Assembly (NCBI GenBank): GCA_028284625.1
Contig: JANQRH010000008.1
Span: 1 to 64,000, forward strand
Source of the DNA: Afifellaceae bacterium
GTDB lineage: Bacteria > Pseudomonadota > Alphaproteobacteria > Rhizobiales > Afifellaceae
Direction of reading: 5' to 3'
DNA length: 64,000 nucleotides
The notes under the pieces: generated by a model
What the model was told of the DNA's origin: nothing
Database searches by the model: none
The model's input: the letters and a program-made list of their open reading frames with translations, nothing else
Shown here: positions 34,312-44,571 of the stretch, in pieces
How positions within the stretch are numbered: the stretch's first letter is position 1
Layout of the letters: the number at the start of each line of letters is the position of its first letter
Translations under genes and position numbers: made by a program

Positions 34312-35592
34312 ATGAACATCAAAATGATGGCCGCGGCTGCGGTCGTGGGCGTAATGGCGGCGTCGATGCCGGCTGCCCAGGCGGAAGATGTCACGCTCGA
34401 ATTCGTCGTCTGGAATTACTCGCTCGATACAATTCAGGACAATATTAAGAAGTTCGAGGAGCTAAACCCAGGCATCAAGGTCAATCTGACCGACTACACT
34501 TGGCCCGATTACCAAGACAGCCTTGTTTTGCGCTTCCGCGGCGGGACGCAAACGGATGTTATCTATGGCGGTCAGGATTGGTTGCCGGCCTGGGCCGCAG
34601 CCGGCTGGGTCGCGCCGCTGAGCTCGATCGCTCCTGAGGGCAAGGTCGATGCGCTCGCAGGCGATATCGCCGGCTTTGCCCTTAGCGACGTCACTTATGA
34701 CGAGGAGGTCTACGGCCTGCCCTACTACGCCGACACGATCTCATTCATCTACAACGCGAAGGTGCTGGAGGAGAACGGCGTCGAGGTCCCCAAGACCTGG
34801 GCGGAGGTCATGGCTGCGTCGGAGCAGCTACAGGCAGGCGGAATGGATCGCCCGATTGTATATGAATACAATCAGGAGCTTCCCAATTTCTTCGATGCCT
34901 TCGTTGCGCAAGCCTACGGACGCGGCGGCGCTTTGTTCGACGACGAAGGTCGAGCGATCTTCGACGATCCAAGCAATCCGGCCTATCAGCATCTTGAGTG
35001 GCTACAGGAGGCGTTCAAGAAGGATCTGGTTCAACCCGAGCCGCATGAGTCCAATATCATCACGACTATGAACACCGGTCAGCACGCCTTCACCGTCGTG
35101 TACAACTATGTGCTGGCTGCGATGAACAATGCAGGCGAACAGCCGCTTGCCGGCGACTTTGCGTTGGCCCGCATGCCGGGCGACACCAACTCGACCCTTG
35201 GATTTGCGAAGTTCTATGCGGTCACGGCAACAGCCGCAGCGGATCCGGTAACGGCCGAAGCCGCTTGGAAGTTCGTCGACTTCATGGCGGGATCGCCCTA
35301 TGCGGTCGCCAAGCGCTGGGCGGTTGAGAAGGGACTCGGATTCGGGCAGCTGCCGTTGCTTTCCGACCAGGACGTGATCGACGCCTGGAACGATTGGATC
35401 GATATGGGGACCCTGGCTGCCCAGGTTGAATCGGCGAAAGCCGGAACCTGGACGGAGTGGACGGCCGTGTGGTCCGCCTACTTCCGCCCGTTGCTCGCAC
35501 AGGCGATGGTGGGTGAGGCAAGTGTTGATGAGGTGATGTCGGCCGGCGCTGAACGCTGGAATATGCTGCGCGAGCAGTTCGCCAACCGCTAG
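34312..35592 (+). CDS. CUT1 ABC importer, extracellular substrate-binding protein
   Basis: 426 residues with a signal peptide (AAAAVVGVMAASMPAAQA, cut before EDVTL). The mature protein has the family 1 marks LEFVVWNYSLDTIQDNI, GLPYYADTISFIYN and KFYAVTAT. GGGAGG lies before the ATG at 34312. It leads an operon with two permease genes but no ATPase gene. A stem-loop follows the stop. The ligand is unknown, presumably a carbohydrate. Confidence 0.88.
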   Translation: MNIKMMAAAAVVGVMAASMPAAQAEDVTLEFVVWNYSLDTIQDNIKKFEELNPGIKVNLTDYTWPDYQDSLVLRFRGGTQTDVIYGGQDWLPAWAAAGWVAPLSSIAPEGKVDALAGDIAGFALSDVTYDEEVYGLPYYADTISFIYNAKVLEENGVEVPKTWAEVMAASEQLQAGGMDRPIVYEYNQELPNFFDAFVAQAYGRGGALFDDEGRAIFDDPSNPAYQHLEWLQEAFKKDLVQPEPHESNIITTMNTGQHAFTVVYNYVLAAMNNAGEQPLAGDFALARMPGDTNSTLGFAKFYAVTATAAADPVTAEAAWKFVDFMAGSPYAVAKRWAVEKGLGFGQLPLLSDQDVIDAWNDWIDMGTLAAQVESAKAGTWTEWTAVWSAYFRPLLAQAMVGEASVDEVMSAGAERWNMLREQFANR

Positions 35593-35609
35593 AACCGTGA
35601 TGCATCAAA

Positions 35610-35635
35610 CGTGGGTCGTCTGCGGGCGGCCCACG
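35610..35635 (+). repeat. Stem-loop after binding-protein gene
   Basis: CGTGGGTCG (35610-35618) pairs with CGGCCCACG (35627-35635), with one G-T wobble, around 8 bases. It lies 18 bp after the binding-protein stop and 38 bp before the permease gene. It probably shields the upstream message or attenuates read-through. Confidence 0.6.
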
Positions 35636-35673
35636 ACGACTGGACGTGTCGCCTGACCGCCGGCGTTTGATTT

Positions 35674-36552
35674 ATGTGGACCCTCAAACGGTACCCGTTC
35701 GTCTGGTTGCTACCGGCGCTTCTGCCGGTCGCCCTCGTCACGCTTTATCCGGTTGGCCACGCGCTGTGGACAAGTTTGCATAGCGTCATGCTTCTCTTTC
35801 CCGGCGAGCCGTTCGTCGGTTTGGAGAACTACACCCGAGTCGTTACGAGCAACTACTTCGCCGTAGCCCTACGGAACTCGGCAACCTTCACCGCACTCGC
35901 CGCGCCGGCCGTCGTGGCAATCGGCGTCAGTCTGGCGCTCTTTCTGCGGCGCCGGTTCTTCGGGCGGACGATGGTGCGTTCAATCGTCCTGCTCCCCTGG
36001 GTCTTGCCGGGCGCCATAAGCGCGGTTCTTTGGACCTGGGTCTTCCATCCGAGCTTCGGCCTGTTGAACTGGGTGCTTCTTGAGATTGGCATTCTTGATC
36101 GCTCGGTGTCGTTCCTGGCCTCACCGTGGCTCGCCTTCATCTCGGTCCTTGTCGCCCATGTGTGGACGCAGATACCGTTCGCCGTCGTCCTAACAATGGC
36201 GTCGCTTGCCGCCATTCATCCCGAAACGATGGAGGCGGCTAGGCTCGACAGCCGCAGCTCCTGGAAGCGATTTCGGTTCGTGATCTTTCCGGAGATCAAG
36301 CCGATGGTTGTTGTCCTGTTGATCTACAACGCACTGATGGCTTTCACGAGCTATGACCTCGTCTACGCCATGACCGGCGGCGGCCCTGGGACAGCTACGA
36401 CCTTGCTCGCTTTCCAGATCTGGCGCGAGAGTTTCTCCATGTATGATTTCGGAGCGGGGGCCGCCGTTGCGTTCATCGTTGTTGTCATCTCCGCATTGCT
36501 GATTATCGCCATCACACGGGCGCTGCCCTCGGACCTTTTCGGGGATCGTTGA
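35674..36552 (+). CDS. CUT1 ABC importer permease (MalF type)
   Basis: 292 residues, about six helices. The EAA loop is PETMEAARLDSRSSWKRFRFVIFP, in which the usual DGA is DSR. The late helices include SYDLVYAMTGGGPGTATTLL, the standard MalF-type stretch. It overlaps the next permease gene (TGATG), so the two are made together. No ATPase gene follows; a MalK-type ATPase from elsewhere must serve. Confidence 0.88.
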   Translation: MWTLKRYPFVWLLPALLPVALVTLYPVGHALWTSLHSVMLLFPGEPFVGLENYTRVVTSNYFAVALRNSATFTALAAPAVVAIGVSLALFLRRRFFGRTMVRSIVLLPWVLPGAISAVLWTWVFHPSFGLLNWVLLEIGILDRSVSFLASPWLAFISVLVAHVWTQIPFAVVLTMASLAAIHPETMEAARLDSRSSWKRFRFVIFPEIKPMVVVLLIYNALMAFTSYDLVYAMTGGGPGTATTLLAFQIWRESFSMYDFGAGAAVAFIVVVISALLIIAITRALPSDLFGDR

Positions 36553-37433
36553 TGCACCGTCGTTCCGCCTTCGACCTCTCCGTCGCCGCGCTGGTACTTC
36601 TATTCACGGGCGGACCGATCTTTCTCGCGCTTTACGGCAGCATTGTCCCCGATCGGATTCTGCTTGATCCCGACGTCTCGATCCTCGATGTCGGACCGAA
36701 CCTTGAAAGCTACCGCTACATCTTCACGGGCGAGCTACCGGCAACTTACAGCGAGGGAAGAGCCAATCGCCGGATGATTTCCGATGCCGCGCGGCAGGTG
36801 CCTGGAAGCTTGTGGAACAGCATAAGGATCGCGCTGGCGGCAATGGTGCTGAACATCGTCTTGGGTGCGCCGGCCGCCTTCATGTTCGCGCGCTACACGT
36901 TCCCTGCGAAGCGCCTGAGCTTCATGTTCCTGATCCTAAGTCCGTTGGTGCCGGCTGTGGCTTTGTTGGTCCCCATCTACATGACGATGCAGGCTCTCGG
37001 CCTCGTCGGTAGCATCTGGGGCATCATCTTGGTTCACACAGCTCGAACGCTGCCGTTCACGGTGTTGATTCTGTCCGTGTTCTTCCGACGGTTGCCGGCG
37101 GAGCTGTTTGAGGCCGCCCGGCTCGACCGCTGCAACAGCTTTCAGAGTTTTTTACGTATCGCAGTCCCTCTGGCTCTGCCGTCGATCGGTGCAACGGGGC
37201 TGTTTGCGTTCATGCTGTCCTATTCGGAGTACATGTTCTCGCTGGTGCTCTCTGGCGAAGCGCAGTCGCGAACCGTCTCCGTCGTGATGGCCGCGCTGGC
37301 GCGGAACACCGACGTCTCGTGGAACCTGCTCAATACCGGCATTTTCATTGCCATTATCCCGACCCTGATCGTCGTGGTCGTGATCTGGCGGTTTGTCGTC
37401 GAAGGCTTGCTAAAGGGCGGGGTCAACGGGTAG
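36552..37433 (+). CDS. CUT1 ABC importer permease (MalG type)
   Basis: 293 residues, about six helices. The coupling loop is LPAELFEAARLDRCNSFQSFLRIAVP (EAA type), again with LDR where DGA is usual, as in its partner. A periplasmic insertion of about 40 residues after the first helix (YSEGRANRRMISDAARQ) is longer than in most MalG proteins. The ATG at 36552 overlaps the previous stop. It ends the operon; the next gene is 305 bp away and belongs to a different transporter class. Confidence 0.87.
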   Translation: MHRRSAFDLSVAALVLLFTGGPIFLALYGSIVPDRILLDPDVSILDVGPNLESYRYIFTGELPATYSEGRANRRMISDAARQVPGSLWNSIRIALAAMVLNIVLGAPAAFMFARYTFPAKRLSFMFLILSPLVPAVALLVPIYMTMQALGLVGSIWGIILVHTARTLPFTVLILSVFFRRLPAELFEAARLDRCNSFQSFLRIAVPLALPSIGATGLFAFMLSYSEYMFSLVLSGEAQSRTVSVVMAALARNTDVSWNLLNTGIFIAIIPTLIVVVVIWRFVVEGLLKGGVNG

Positions 37434-37738
37434 CCGGCCCTGCTGACGAGATTCCACTGCGATGGTTGAGGCTAAGCGGCGGAGCGAGCACACGAGACCA
37501 CGCGATGATTACGACCGGTAAGCGCACGTAGGCGCTCGGCGGTGTGTCGGTCATATCGGCGCCATCGCCAGTTGAAATGTTGTGCGACGAACCGGAAACG
37601 GCCATCTGAATGGGCGATGGACCGTGCCGCTATGCACGGCCCAAAATTGTTGCCAATGTTGTTGGCACAGTCGATGCCTGTTTCACTGCATGGACGCAGG
37701 TGGTAGCTTGAACCACGAAACGTCTTGTTGGGGTGTCG
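37434..37738 (+). promoter_or_regulatory. Control region of the ribose-type importer
   Basis: 305 bp without a gene. It holds two small dyads: CCGTGC-N6-GCACGG (37622-37639) and TGCCAA-N5-TTGGCA (37651-37667), the latter of operator size. They precede the CUT2 operon by about 70-115 bp. No dedicated regulator gene lies next to this operon. Confidence 0.4.
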
Positions 37739-38506
37739 ATGATCACTGAAGCGCTGGAGCCGCATCAGCCTCTTCTCTCTGTGCGCGACATCGACAAATC
37801 CTATGGTGGATTAAGGGCGATCGATGGCGTCAGCCTCGACATTAAGCGCGGCGAAATCGTTGCGCTTGTGGGAGACAACGGCGCCGGCAAGTCGACACTC
37901 ATCAAGATGATATGCGGTGCTTTAAGGCCTGACGGGGGAGAAATCCTTCTGCGAGGCGCACCGGTTTCTTTCGGAAGTCCGAAGGACGCGACCGATTCAG
38001 GGATTGAGACGGTCCATCAGTCGCTCGGATTGGTTGAAACGCTGAACGTTCCTGAAAATGTGTTTCTCGGCCGCGAGAAAACGTTCCGGGTGTTCGGTCT
38101 GTTCAACCAGCTCGACCTGCCCAAGATGCGCGCGGAGACGCGAAGACTTCTGGAGAAGTTCCGGATATCCGTTCCGACTCTAAATGAGCCGGTCTTTCGG
38201 CTGTCGGGGGGGCAGCGCCAGACCATCGCGATCTCGCGGCTGCTCTTGTCGGAACCGGACGTCATCATCATGGATGAGCCGATGGCGGCACTCGGTGTCG
38301 ATGAGGGGCGACAAGTCATGGACCTCGTCGTCAATCTGAGGGACCAGGGGATCGCGGTCCTCATGATCAGCCACAATTTGGAGCATGTGTTTCAGATCGC
38401 TGATCGAATCGCCGTTCTTAAGAACGGCCGCTTGGTCGGCGTCGTGGCGACAGCCGAAACCAGTCGCGAAGCGGTCGTTGCGATGATCACACTGGGCGCT
38501 GCCTAA
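37739..38506 (+). CDS. CUT2 ABC importer ATPase, single-domain (FrcA/RbsA-like)
   Basis: 255 residues, one nucleotide-binding domain rather than the double RbsA form. It carries GDNGAGKST, a Q-loop in ETVHQSLGLVETLNVPENVFLG, LSGGQRQTIAISR and VIIMDEPMAALGVDE, then LMISHNLEHVF. The sequence type matches fructose/ribose-class importers. The ATG at 37739 follows GGGGTG; a GTG at 37733 is also in frame. First gene of an operon with a permease, a binding protein and an SDR. Confidence 0.9.
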   Translation: MITEALEPHQPLLSVRDIDKSYGGLRAIDGVSLDIKRGEIVALVGDNGAGKSTLIKMICGALRPDGGEILLRGAPVSFGSPKDATDSGIETVHQSLGLVETLNVPENVFLGREKTFRVFGLFNQLDLPKMRAETRRLLEKFRISVPTLNEPVFRLSGGQRQTIAISRLLLSEPDVIIMDEPMAALGVDEGRQVMDLVVNLRDQGIAVLMISHNLEHVFQIADRIAVLKNGRLVGVVATAETSREAVVAMITLGAA

Positions 38507-38530
38507 CGCACTTTGGAGTTGAGGGGGGAG

Positions 38531-39577
38531 ATGTCGACAACGACAGCGGACGTTCGGGCTGAAGACGGCAAGTCGATCGGTAGCGCTGATCGTCGCTTCC
38601 GGCTGGAGGGTCTGGGTCTTACCCTGGTGATCGTGGCGCTTGGCATCATTTTCACGCTGATCAACCCGCGCTTTGCCAGCGTCGACAACTTTCTGAATAT
38701 CCTCACGCAGGCCTCCACCTACATCATCGTCGCGATGGGCATGACCTTCGTCATTGCCAAAGCGGGCATCGATCTTTCGGTCGGCTCGACATTGGCGGTC
38801 GTGACCTGCGTGTTCTTTGGCTTCATCGATGACGGGATGCCGTGGGCTTTGGCGTTGTTCATCATGTTTGCCCTCGGCGCCGCGCTTGGCGCAGTCAACG
38901 GCTTGATGGTCGCCTTCCTGGCGGTGCCGGCACTCATTGCGACGCTCGGCACCATGGTCGCCTATCGTGGCGCCGCGCTGCTGCACTCCTCCGGCAAACT
39001 CTATCACGGCCTGCCGCCGGAGATCGTCTGGCTGGGGCAGGGCAGACTCTTCGGTATCCCCGTCCCGGTGATCATGGCGGCGATCTTTGTGGCCTTCTGT
39101 TGGTGGCTGTTCAACCGGACGCGTTTTGGACTCCACTGCCGCAGCGTCGGCGGCAATCGAGAGGCGGCCCGCCTCGCCGGCGTCCCGGTCAGCCGAATTG
39201 AGGTTCTGGTCTACACCTTCATGGGCGTTTGCGTGACGATCGGGGGCTTGATCTGGATGGCCCGCATCGACGGTACGCAGGCGACGTTGGGCACGGCCAT
39301 GGAGATCCATGTCATCGCCGCGACGATCATCGGCGGAACGAGCCTATTCGGCGGCCGCGGAACGATCTATGGCTCGCTCGCCGGTGCAATCCTGCTGACG
39401 ATGCTGAACAACGCACTAGTGATCGCCGGAGTAGAGTTCTTTTGGCAGCTGGTCGCGATCGGCGTCATCGTGGTTATCGCTGTCACTGTGAACAATGTTC
39501 GCGAAAACAGGATCGTCTGGCTCGATACGCTCCGGACGCGCCGCAATCAAAAATCGCGACGGGCGCGTGGCGCCTGA
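38531..39577 (+). CDS. CUT2 ABC importer permease (RbsC type)
   Basis: 348 residues with eight to ten helices. RbsC-family marks are MGMTFVIAKAGIDLSVGS, AVNGLMVAFLAVPALIATLGTM and IHVIAATIIGGTSLFGGRG. GAGGGGGGAG directly precedes the ATG. It lies 24 bp after the ATPase gene and 39 bp before the binding-protein gene. It forms the channel for a ribose- or pentose-like sugar or polyol. Confidence 0.9.
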   Translation: MSTTTADVRAEDGKSIGSADRRFRLEGLGLTLVIVALGIIFTLINPRFASVDNFLNILTQASTYIIVAMGMTFVIAKAGIDLSVGSTLAVVTCVFFGFIDDGMPWALALFIMFALGAALGAVNGLMVAFLAVPALIATLGTMVAYRGAALLHSSGKLYHGLPPEIVWLGQGRLFGIPVPVIMAAIFVAFCWWLFNRTRFGLHCRSVGGNREAARLAGVPVSRIEVLVYTFMGVCVTIGGLIWMARIDGTQATLGTAMEIHVIAATIIGGTSLFGGRGTIYGSLAGAILLTMLNNALVIAGVEFFWQLVAIGVIVVIAVTVNNVRENRIVWLDTLRTRRNQKSRRARGA

Positions 39578-39616
39578 CCGCCGGATCCGGAAGTAACCAC
39601 CAAGGGAGGAACTGAC

Positions 39617-40612
39617 ATGATCTCTTCATTTACGCGCTGCGTCGCGTTCGGTGTTGGGGCGCTTGCTCTCAGCGCTTTGACTATTGTGGAGGAGGCGAAG
39701 GCCGACACGCTAGAGATCGCCTATCTCTCGCCGTCCTTCGATATTTCCGACGCATGGGAACGTGTCTTTCACGCGATGAGTGGCCGGCTCGACGAGCTGG
39801 GCGTGGACTATAACGTCCAGCAGCTTGCCGTCGCCAACGCCACCGATCATGCCGGTCAGTTGGCACAGGTGGAAAGCGTCATCCAGCGCGGCGTCGACTA
39901 CGTCTTCCTCGGTGCAACCGAGTACGAGTCCGCAATTCCAGCCCTGCGTAAGCTGAAGGCTGCCGGCATTCCCACTGTGGTCTACAACTTCCTTGAACCC
40001 CACGAGGACGAACAAGCCCGTGCGATGCGCTACATCGCATTTGACCACGAAGAGGGCGGGCGTCTCGCCGGCGCTTGGGCAGCACTTGCGTTGGACGGCA
40101 AGGGCAAGATCGCGATTCTGCAGGGCGTGCCCGGGGTGGTGAGCGATAAGCGGATGAACGGTTTTCGCTCCGTCGTAGAGAACTTTCCCGACATCGAAGT
40201 GCTGGTTGGCGTCCACACGGACTTCGACCGCGTCAAGGCGTTTGACGCGACGCAGAACCTGCTGGCTGCTCACGACGACATCGATCTGATCTACGGTGTC
40301 TCCACTGCGGTCGGTCTCGGCGCGGGGCAAGCTGTACGGCAGGCCGGCAAATCCGAGGAAATCATGACGATGGGCTTCGGCGGCACGGGCGACGAGATCA
40401 CGGCGATGGCCGAAGGGTGGCTGAGCGCATCGCCTCTGCGCTGCATCGACGATAGCGGCGTCGCTGTGGCGGATGCGTTCATCCAGGAGATGAAGGGCGA
40501 AGACGTTTCGGTTGTTTGGTCGGGCCCGTTCCGGATGATCGATGCGGAGACGGACGCCGCGGCTATGATTGAGCAGTGCACGCGCTACTCGCGCGCTGCG
40601 ATGGGCCGGTAA
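39617..40612 (+). CDS. CUT2 ABC importer binding protein (RbsB-like)
   Basis: 331 residues: a signal peptide (CVAFGVGALALSALTIVEEAKA) and a type I periplasmic-binding fold with ESVIQRGVDYVFLGATEY, PTVVYNFLEP and GKIAILQGVPGVVSDKRMNGF. GGGAGG precedes the ATG. A stem-loop follows 16 bp after the stop. With a DCXR-like dehydrogenase next in line, a pentitol or rare keto-pentose ligand is plausible. Confidence 0.88.
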   Translation: MISSFTRCVAFGVGALALSALTIVEEAKADTLEIAYLSPSFDISDAWERVFHAMSGRLDELGVDYNVQQLAVANATDHAGQLAQVESVIQRGVDYVFLGATEYESAIPALRKLKAAGIPTVVYNFLEPHEDEQARAMRYIAFDHEEGGRLAGAWAALALDGKGKIAILQGVPGVVSDKRMNGFRSVVENFPDIEVLVGVHTDFDRVKAFDATQNLLAAHDDIDLIYGVSTAVGLGAGQAVRQAGKSEEIMTMGFGGTGDEITAMAEGWLSASPLRCIDDSGVAVADAFIQEMKGEDVSVVWSGPFRMIDAETDAAAMIEQCTRYSRAAMGR

Positions 40613-40627
40613 GCGAGCTATAACACA

Positions 40628-40652
40628 GCTTGGTCGGCGCCGCCGGCCAAGC
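40628..40652 (+). repeat. Stem-loop after binding-protein gene
   Basis: GCTTGGTCGGC (40628-40638) and GCCGGCCAAGC (40642-40652) pair over 11 bp with one G-T wobble and a minimal loop, between the binding-protein stop and the SDR start. Partial terminator or message-stabilising element. Confidence 0.6.
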
Positions 40653-40674
40653 ACCTCTTAGCAGGGAGGCCAGC

Positions 40675-41400
40675 TTGGAATTTGAAGGTCAACGCGTGCT
40701 CGTAACAGGCGCGGGCAAGGGGATCGGCCGCGCCATCGCCAAAGAACTCGCCGCGCGCGGCGCTACTGTCGTTGCGCTGAGCCGCAGCGCCGGGGACCTG
40801 GAGAGTCTCAGCCAGGAGATGCCTTGCGAAACGATCGCCTGCGACCTCGGCGATCTCGATGCCACGCGGCAGGCCGCGGCGCGGGCGCTGCCGATTGACG
40901 GTCTCGTCAACAATGCCGGCACGACGGAGCTTACGTCGTTCCTGGAGACCGGAATCGACGAGTTCGATCACATCATGACGGTCAACACCAAATCAGCGAT
41001 GGTGATTGCGCAGATCGTCGCGAAGGACATGATCGCCCGCGGACGCCAGGGCGCAATCGTCAACGTATCGAGCACCGCGTCGCGGCTCGGTCTGGCGAAC
41101 CATACTTCTTATTGTGCGTCGAAGGCGGCGCTCGACGGATTGACGCGGGTCATGGCGGTTGAACTCGGCCAGCACGGCATCCGCGTGAACAGCGTCAACC
41201 CGGTCGTGACACTGACGCCGATGGCGGTGAAGGCTTGGAGCGACCCGGCGAAGTCCGAACCGATGTTGCGGCGCATACCTATGGGTCGTTTCGTAGAGCC
41301 GGAGGAGGTGGCCAAGGCCGTCGCCTTCCTTCTCGGCGACGGCGCGGCGATGGTCCACGGCCACAGCCTGCCGGTCGACGGCGGCTTTTGGACAAACTAG
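40675..41400 (+). CDS. SDR oxidoreductase, L-xylulose reductase (DCXR)-like
   Basis: 241 residues closely following mammalian dicarbonyl/L-xylulose reductase. The nucleotide site is VLVTGAGKGIGRAIAKELA, then VNNAG, AIVNVSS, the active-site YCASKAALDGLTRVMAVELG and the C-terminal HGHSLPVDGGFW. It would interconvert L-xylulose and xylitol or reduce related ketoses with NADPH. The start is a TTG at 40675, six bases after AGGGAGG; no ATG fits. It is last in the CUT2 operon and converges on a xylitol/sorbitol-type dehydrogenase, which supports polyol metabolism. Confidence 0.85.
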   Translation: MEFEGQRVLVTGAGKGIGRAIAKELAARGATVVALSRSAGDLESLSQEMPCETIACDLGDLDATRQAAARALPIDGLVNNAGTTELTSFLETGIDEFDHIMTVNTKSAMVIAQIVAKDMIARGRQGAIVNVSSTASRLGLANHTSYCASKAALDGLTRVMAVELGQHGIRVNSVNPVVTLTPMAVKAWSDPAKSEPMLRRIPMGRFVEPEEVAKAVAFLLGDGAAMVHGHSLPVDGGFWTN

Positions 41401-41432
41401 GTGGACCTGCGGCACACCCCCCCGTTCTTCTG

Positions 41433-42476
41433 TTAATGCGGCATCTCGATTTGCATCTTCACGTCGCTCGGCGGCGCCGAAGCGGCGACCTCGAAAGCGT
41501 GGACACTGTCCTTGAAAGGAAAGGTCCGGGTGATGAGCGGTTTCACGTCGATCGCGCCTGAGCCGATCATCGACACGCAGCGCGGAAAGACGTGTGCGTA
41601 GCGGAAGATGTTCTCCACCCGCGCCTCGCGCACCATCGCGGCGCCCGCGTCATAGGCGATCGGATCGGACTGACCGCCAATCAAGACGACGCAGCCGCCG
41701 GGGCATAGCGCCTCAAAGATCGTCGCGGCGGCCTTCGGGCTGCCTGTCGCCTCGAAGACGATTTCGACGCCCCATCCGTCGGTCTCCTTGAGGATGCGCT
41801 CGGCCAGGTTTTCCCGGGTGACGTTGATCGGTGTGACCGGCCCGAGGCCGGCGGCAATCTCCAACTTGGCGTCGGCGAGGTCGCTGACATAGACCCGGGC
41901 GCAGCCCGAGGCGAGGGCCGCCAGCGCCGTAACCAACCCGATCGGGCCAGCGCCCATCACCAGGGCGACGTCACCGGGCTTGATCCTGGCCTTGGTCGCG
42001 GCGTGGACGCCGACGGCCAACGGTTCGACCATCGCCGCCTCGGCGAAGGAGACATTGTCCGGCAGCTTGAAAGTGAAGTTTTCGGGATGAACGCAGGTCG
42101 GACGAAGGATGCCGTGGACTGGAGGCGTCGCCCAGAACCGAACCGCCGGGTCGACATTATACATGCCGAGCCGCGTCGCCCGGCTGTTTGGATCGGGAAT
42201 GCCGGGCTCCATGCAAACCCGGTCTCCCGCCTTCAGCGACATGACCTCCGCGCCGACCTCCAGGACGGTGCCCGATGCCTCGTGGCCCAAGATCATCGGG
42301 GCGTTCACCACGAACGGGCCGATCCTCCCATGGGTATAGTAGTGCACGTCCGAGCCGCAGATGCCGATTGTGTGAAGCTTGATGCGAATGTCGCGAGCGC
42401 CGAGCGCTTCTTCCTTTTCGATCGGGAAGTCCCGCAGAGACAGTTCCTTGGTGCGTTCTAAGACGAGAGATTCCAT
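41433..42476 (-). CDS. Zinc-dependent polyol dehydrogenase (xylitol/sorbitol type)
   Basis: 347-residue medium-chain dehydrogenase. Catalytic zinc ligands are in [16 protein letters not shown] and LGHEASG, the nucleotide motif is [15 protein letters not shown] and [11 protein letters not shown] is typical of sorbitol/xylitol dehydrogenases. The structural-zinc cysteines are missing: the loop ([17 protein letters not shown]) keeps no Cys quartet, as in some xylitol dehydrogenases. GGGAGGGAG precedes the ATG at 42476. Last gene of the leftward importer operon; it would oxidise the imported polyol to a ketose. Confidence 0.88.
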   Translation of the reverse strand: MESLVLERTKELSLRDFPIEKEEALGARDIRIKLHTIGICGSDVHYYTHGRIGPFVVNAPMILGHEASGTVLEVGAEVMSLKAGDRVCMEPGIPDPNSRATRLGMYNVDPAVRFWATPPVHGILRPTCVHPENFTFKLPDNVSFAEAAMVEPLAVGVHAATKARIKPGDVALVMGAGPIGLVTALAALASGCARVYVSDLADAKLEIAAGLGPVTPINVTRENLAERILKETDGWGVEIVFEATGSPKAAATIFEALCPGGCVVLIGGQSDPIAYDAGAAMVREARVENIFRYAHVFPRCVSMIGSGAIDVKPLITRTFPFKDSVHAFEVAASAPPSDVKMQIEMPH

Positions 42477-42494
42477 TCTCACTCCCTCCCGCCG

Positions 42495-42755
42495 TCAGCC
42501 CCTGGAGATGATGAGTAGAGCGAGGGCAACGGCGATTATGTTCGATATCCACAGTGACAGGCCAAGCGGTTCAAAGAAGCGCATCCAAAACAGAGACAGA
42601 GCGACCCAGATCACGACGGAAATGAACAGTCGGTCGAACCAGTTCGTGACAATGGGCAGGAACCCCTTGCGGCTCTCTTGGACGACGATTCCTCCGGACT
42701 CGTCCTCCTCAAGAGTGGCGACGGGCGTTTTGATGTCTTCGATCTTCTCGGTCAT
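42495..42755 (-). CDS. Small membrane protein, DUF2160-like
   Basis: 86 residues: a charged N-terminal 30 (MTEKIEDIKTPVATLEEDES) and two helices (FISVVIWVALSLFWMRFF; IISNII-type second helix near ALALLIISRG). The segment WFDRLFISVVIW recalls DUF2160 proteins found in glycerol and polyol ABC operons. It lies between a permease and the dehydrogenase gene, 4 bp from the permease stop, so it may be an accessory transporter subunit. Similarity was judged by eye. Confidence 0.6.
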   Translation of the reverse strand: MTEKIEDIKTPVATLEEDESGGIVVQESRKGFLPIVTNWFDRLFISVVIWVALSLFWMRFFEPLGLSLWISNIIAVALALLIISRG

Positions 42756-42759
42756 CGGC

Positions 42760-43596
<837 letters not shown>

Positions 43597-43612
43597 GAGT
43601 TCGCCTCCGGCC

Positions 43613-44482
43613 CTATTTGTTCCTGGGGGCCAGCAGGGCCACGTAGAGCAGCCAACAGACCACGATGGTAAGGTAGAGGACGACAACCGATATCGTTGCG
43701 CCGTAGCCGTAATCCGTCTTTGGAAAGACGATCTTCCAGATGTGAAGGCCGACATAGCGGGTCGCCGCACCCGGTCCTCCGCCCGTCAGCATCCAGACCT
43801 CATCCACGGTCCTCAGCGCATCCATGAGGCGGATGAACACGGTAGCCAGAATTGCCGGCTGAATCATCGGAAGGGTGATGTACCAGAAGATCTGCGACTT
43901 GCTGGCGCCATCGATCTGCGCTTGCTCGAACGGATCAGGCGGCAGAGACACCAGCGCTGCGATCAGCGTCAACGTCACCAAGGGCGTCCAGTGCCAAACA
44001 TCCATGATTATGGTCAAGAGAAACGCGGTCGGCGCGCTGGTGCCGATGTTCATCTGGAAGCCGAACCATTCGTCCAGAAGGTGCGGTATGATTCCGATCG
44101 ACGGTGTTGTCATGAGCCGCCAAACCGAGCCGACCACAATCGGCGCGACAATGAGCGGCAGAGTATGGATGGTGCGGAACCACGCCTTGCCGGGGAAGTT
44201 CTTCATCAACGCCTGGGCCAAGAAGTAGCCGAGGATCAATTCGCTTACCACGGCGAACACGACGAAGCCGGATGTTGCTCCCACCGAGGCCAGGAACTCG
44301 GCGTCGAAAACCAGACGCCGAAAATTGTCGGCGCCGATATAGACAATGTCGGGGTTGGCGCCGAAGGGATTCCAGCGCTGGAAAGCGAGCCAGAGAACGT
44401 AGAGGAACGGAACTACACCGAAGACGCCGAGAAGAAAGAGCGTCGGGGCGAGCAATATCCAGCCCATTCTGTTGGACTGCAA
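43613..44482 (-). CDS. CUT1 ABC importer permease (MalF type), polyol operon
   Basis: About 289 residues, six helices, with the loop FEQAQIDGASKSQIFWYITLP and VDEVWMLTGGGPGAATRYVG. Start choice: a TTG at 44480-44482 sits four bases after AAGGAGG; the ATG at 44465-44467 is the alternative and removes five residues. Separated from the binding-protein gene by a strong palindrome. No ATPase gene belongs to this operon. Confidence 0.87.
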   Translation of the reverse strand: MQSNRMGWILLAPTLFLLGVFGVVPFLYVLWLAFQRWNPFGANPDIVYIGADNFRRLVFDAEFLASVGATSGFVVFAVVSELILGYFLAQALMKNFPGKAWFRTIHTLPLIVAPIVVGSVWRLMTTPSIGIIPHLLDEWFGFQMNIGTSAPTAFLLTIIMDVWHWTPLVTLTLIAALVSLPPDPFEQAQIDGASKSQIFWYITLPMIQPAILATVFIRLMDALRTVDEVWMLTGGGPGAATRYVGLHIWKIVFPKTDYGYGATISVVVLYLTIVVCWLLYVALLAPRNK

Positions 44483-44571
44483 GGGCCCTCCTTCCGGCCA
44501 TGGAGGTTTCGAGTTTGAAACCCTGGCTGCGATCGCTCCGCCACGCAAGCGTCCACTGCGGCGAGCAAAGC

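Noticed and set aside
37739-38506. The CUT2 ATPase as the missing ATPase of the importer at 34312-37433
   Set aside because: Its sequence class matches ribose-type importers and it has its own RbsC- and RbsB-like partners downstream.
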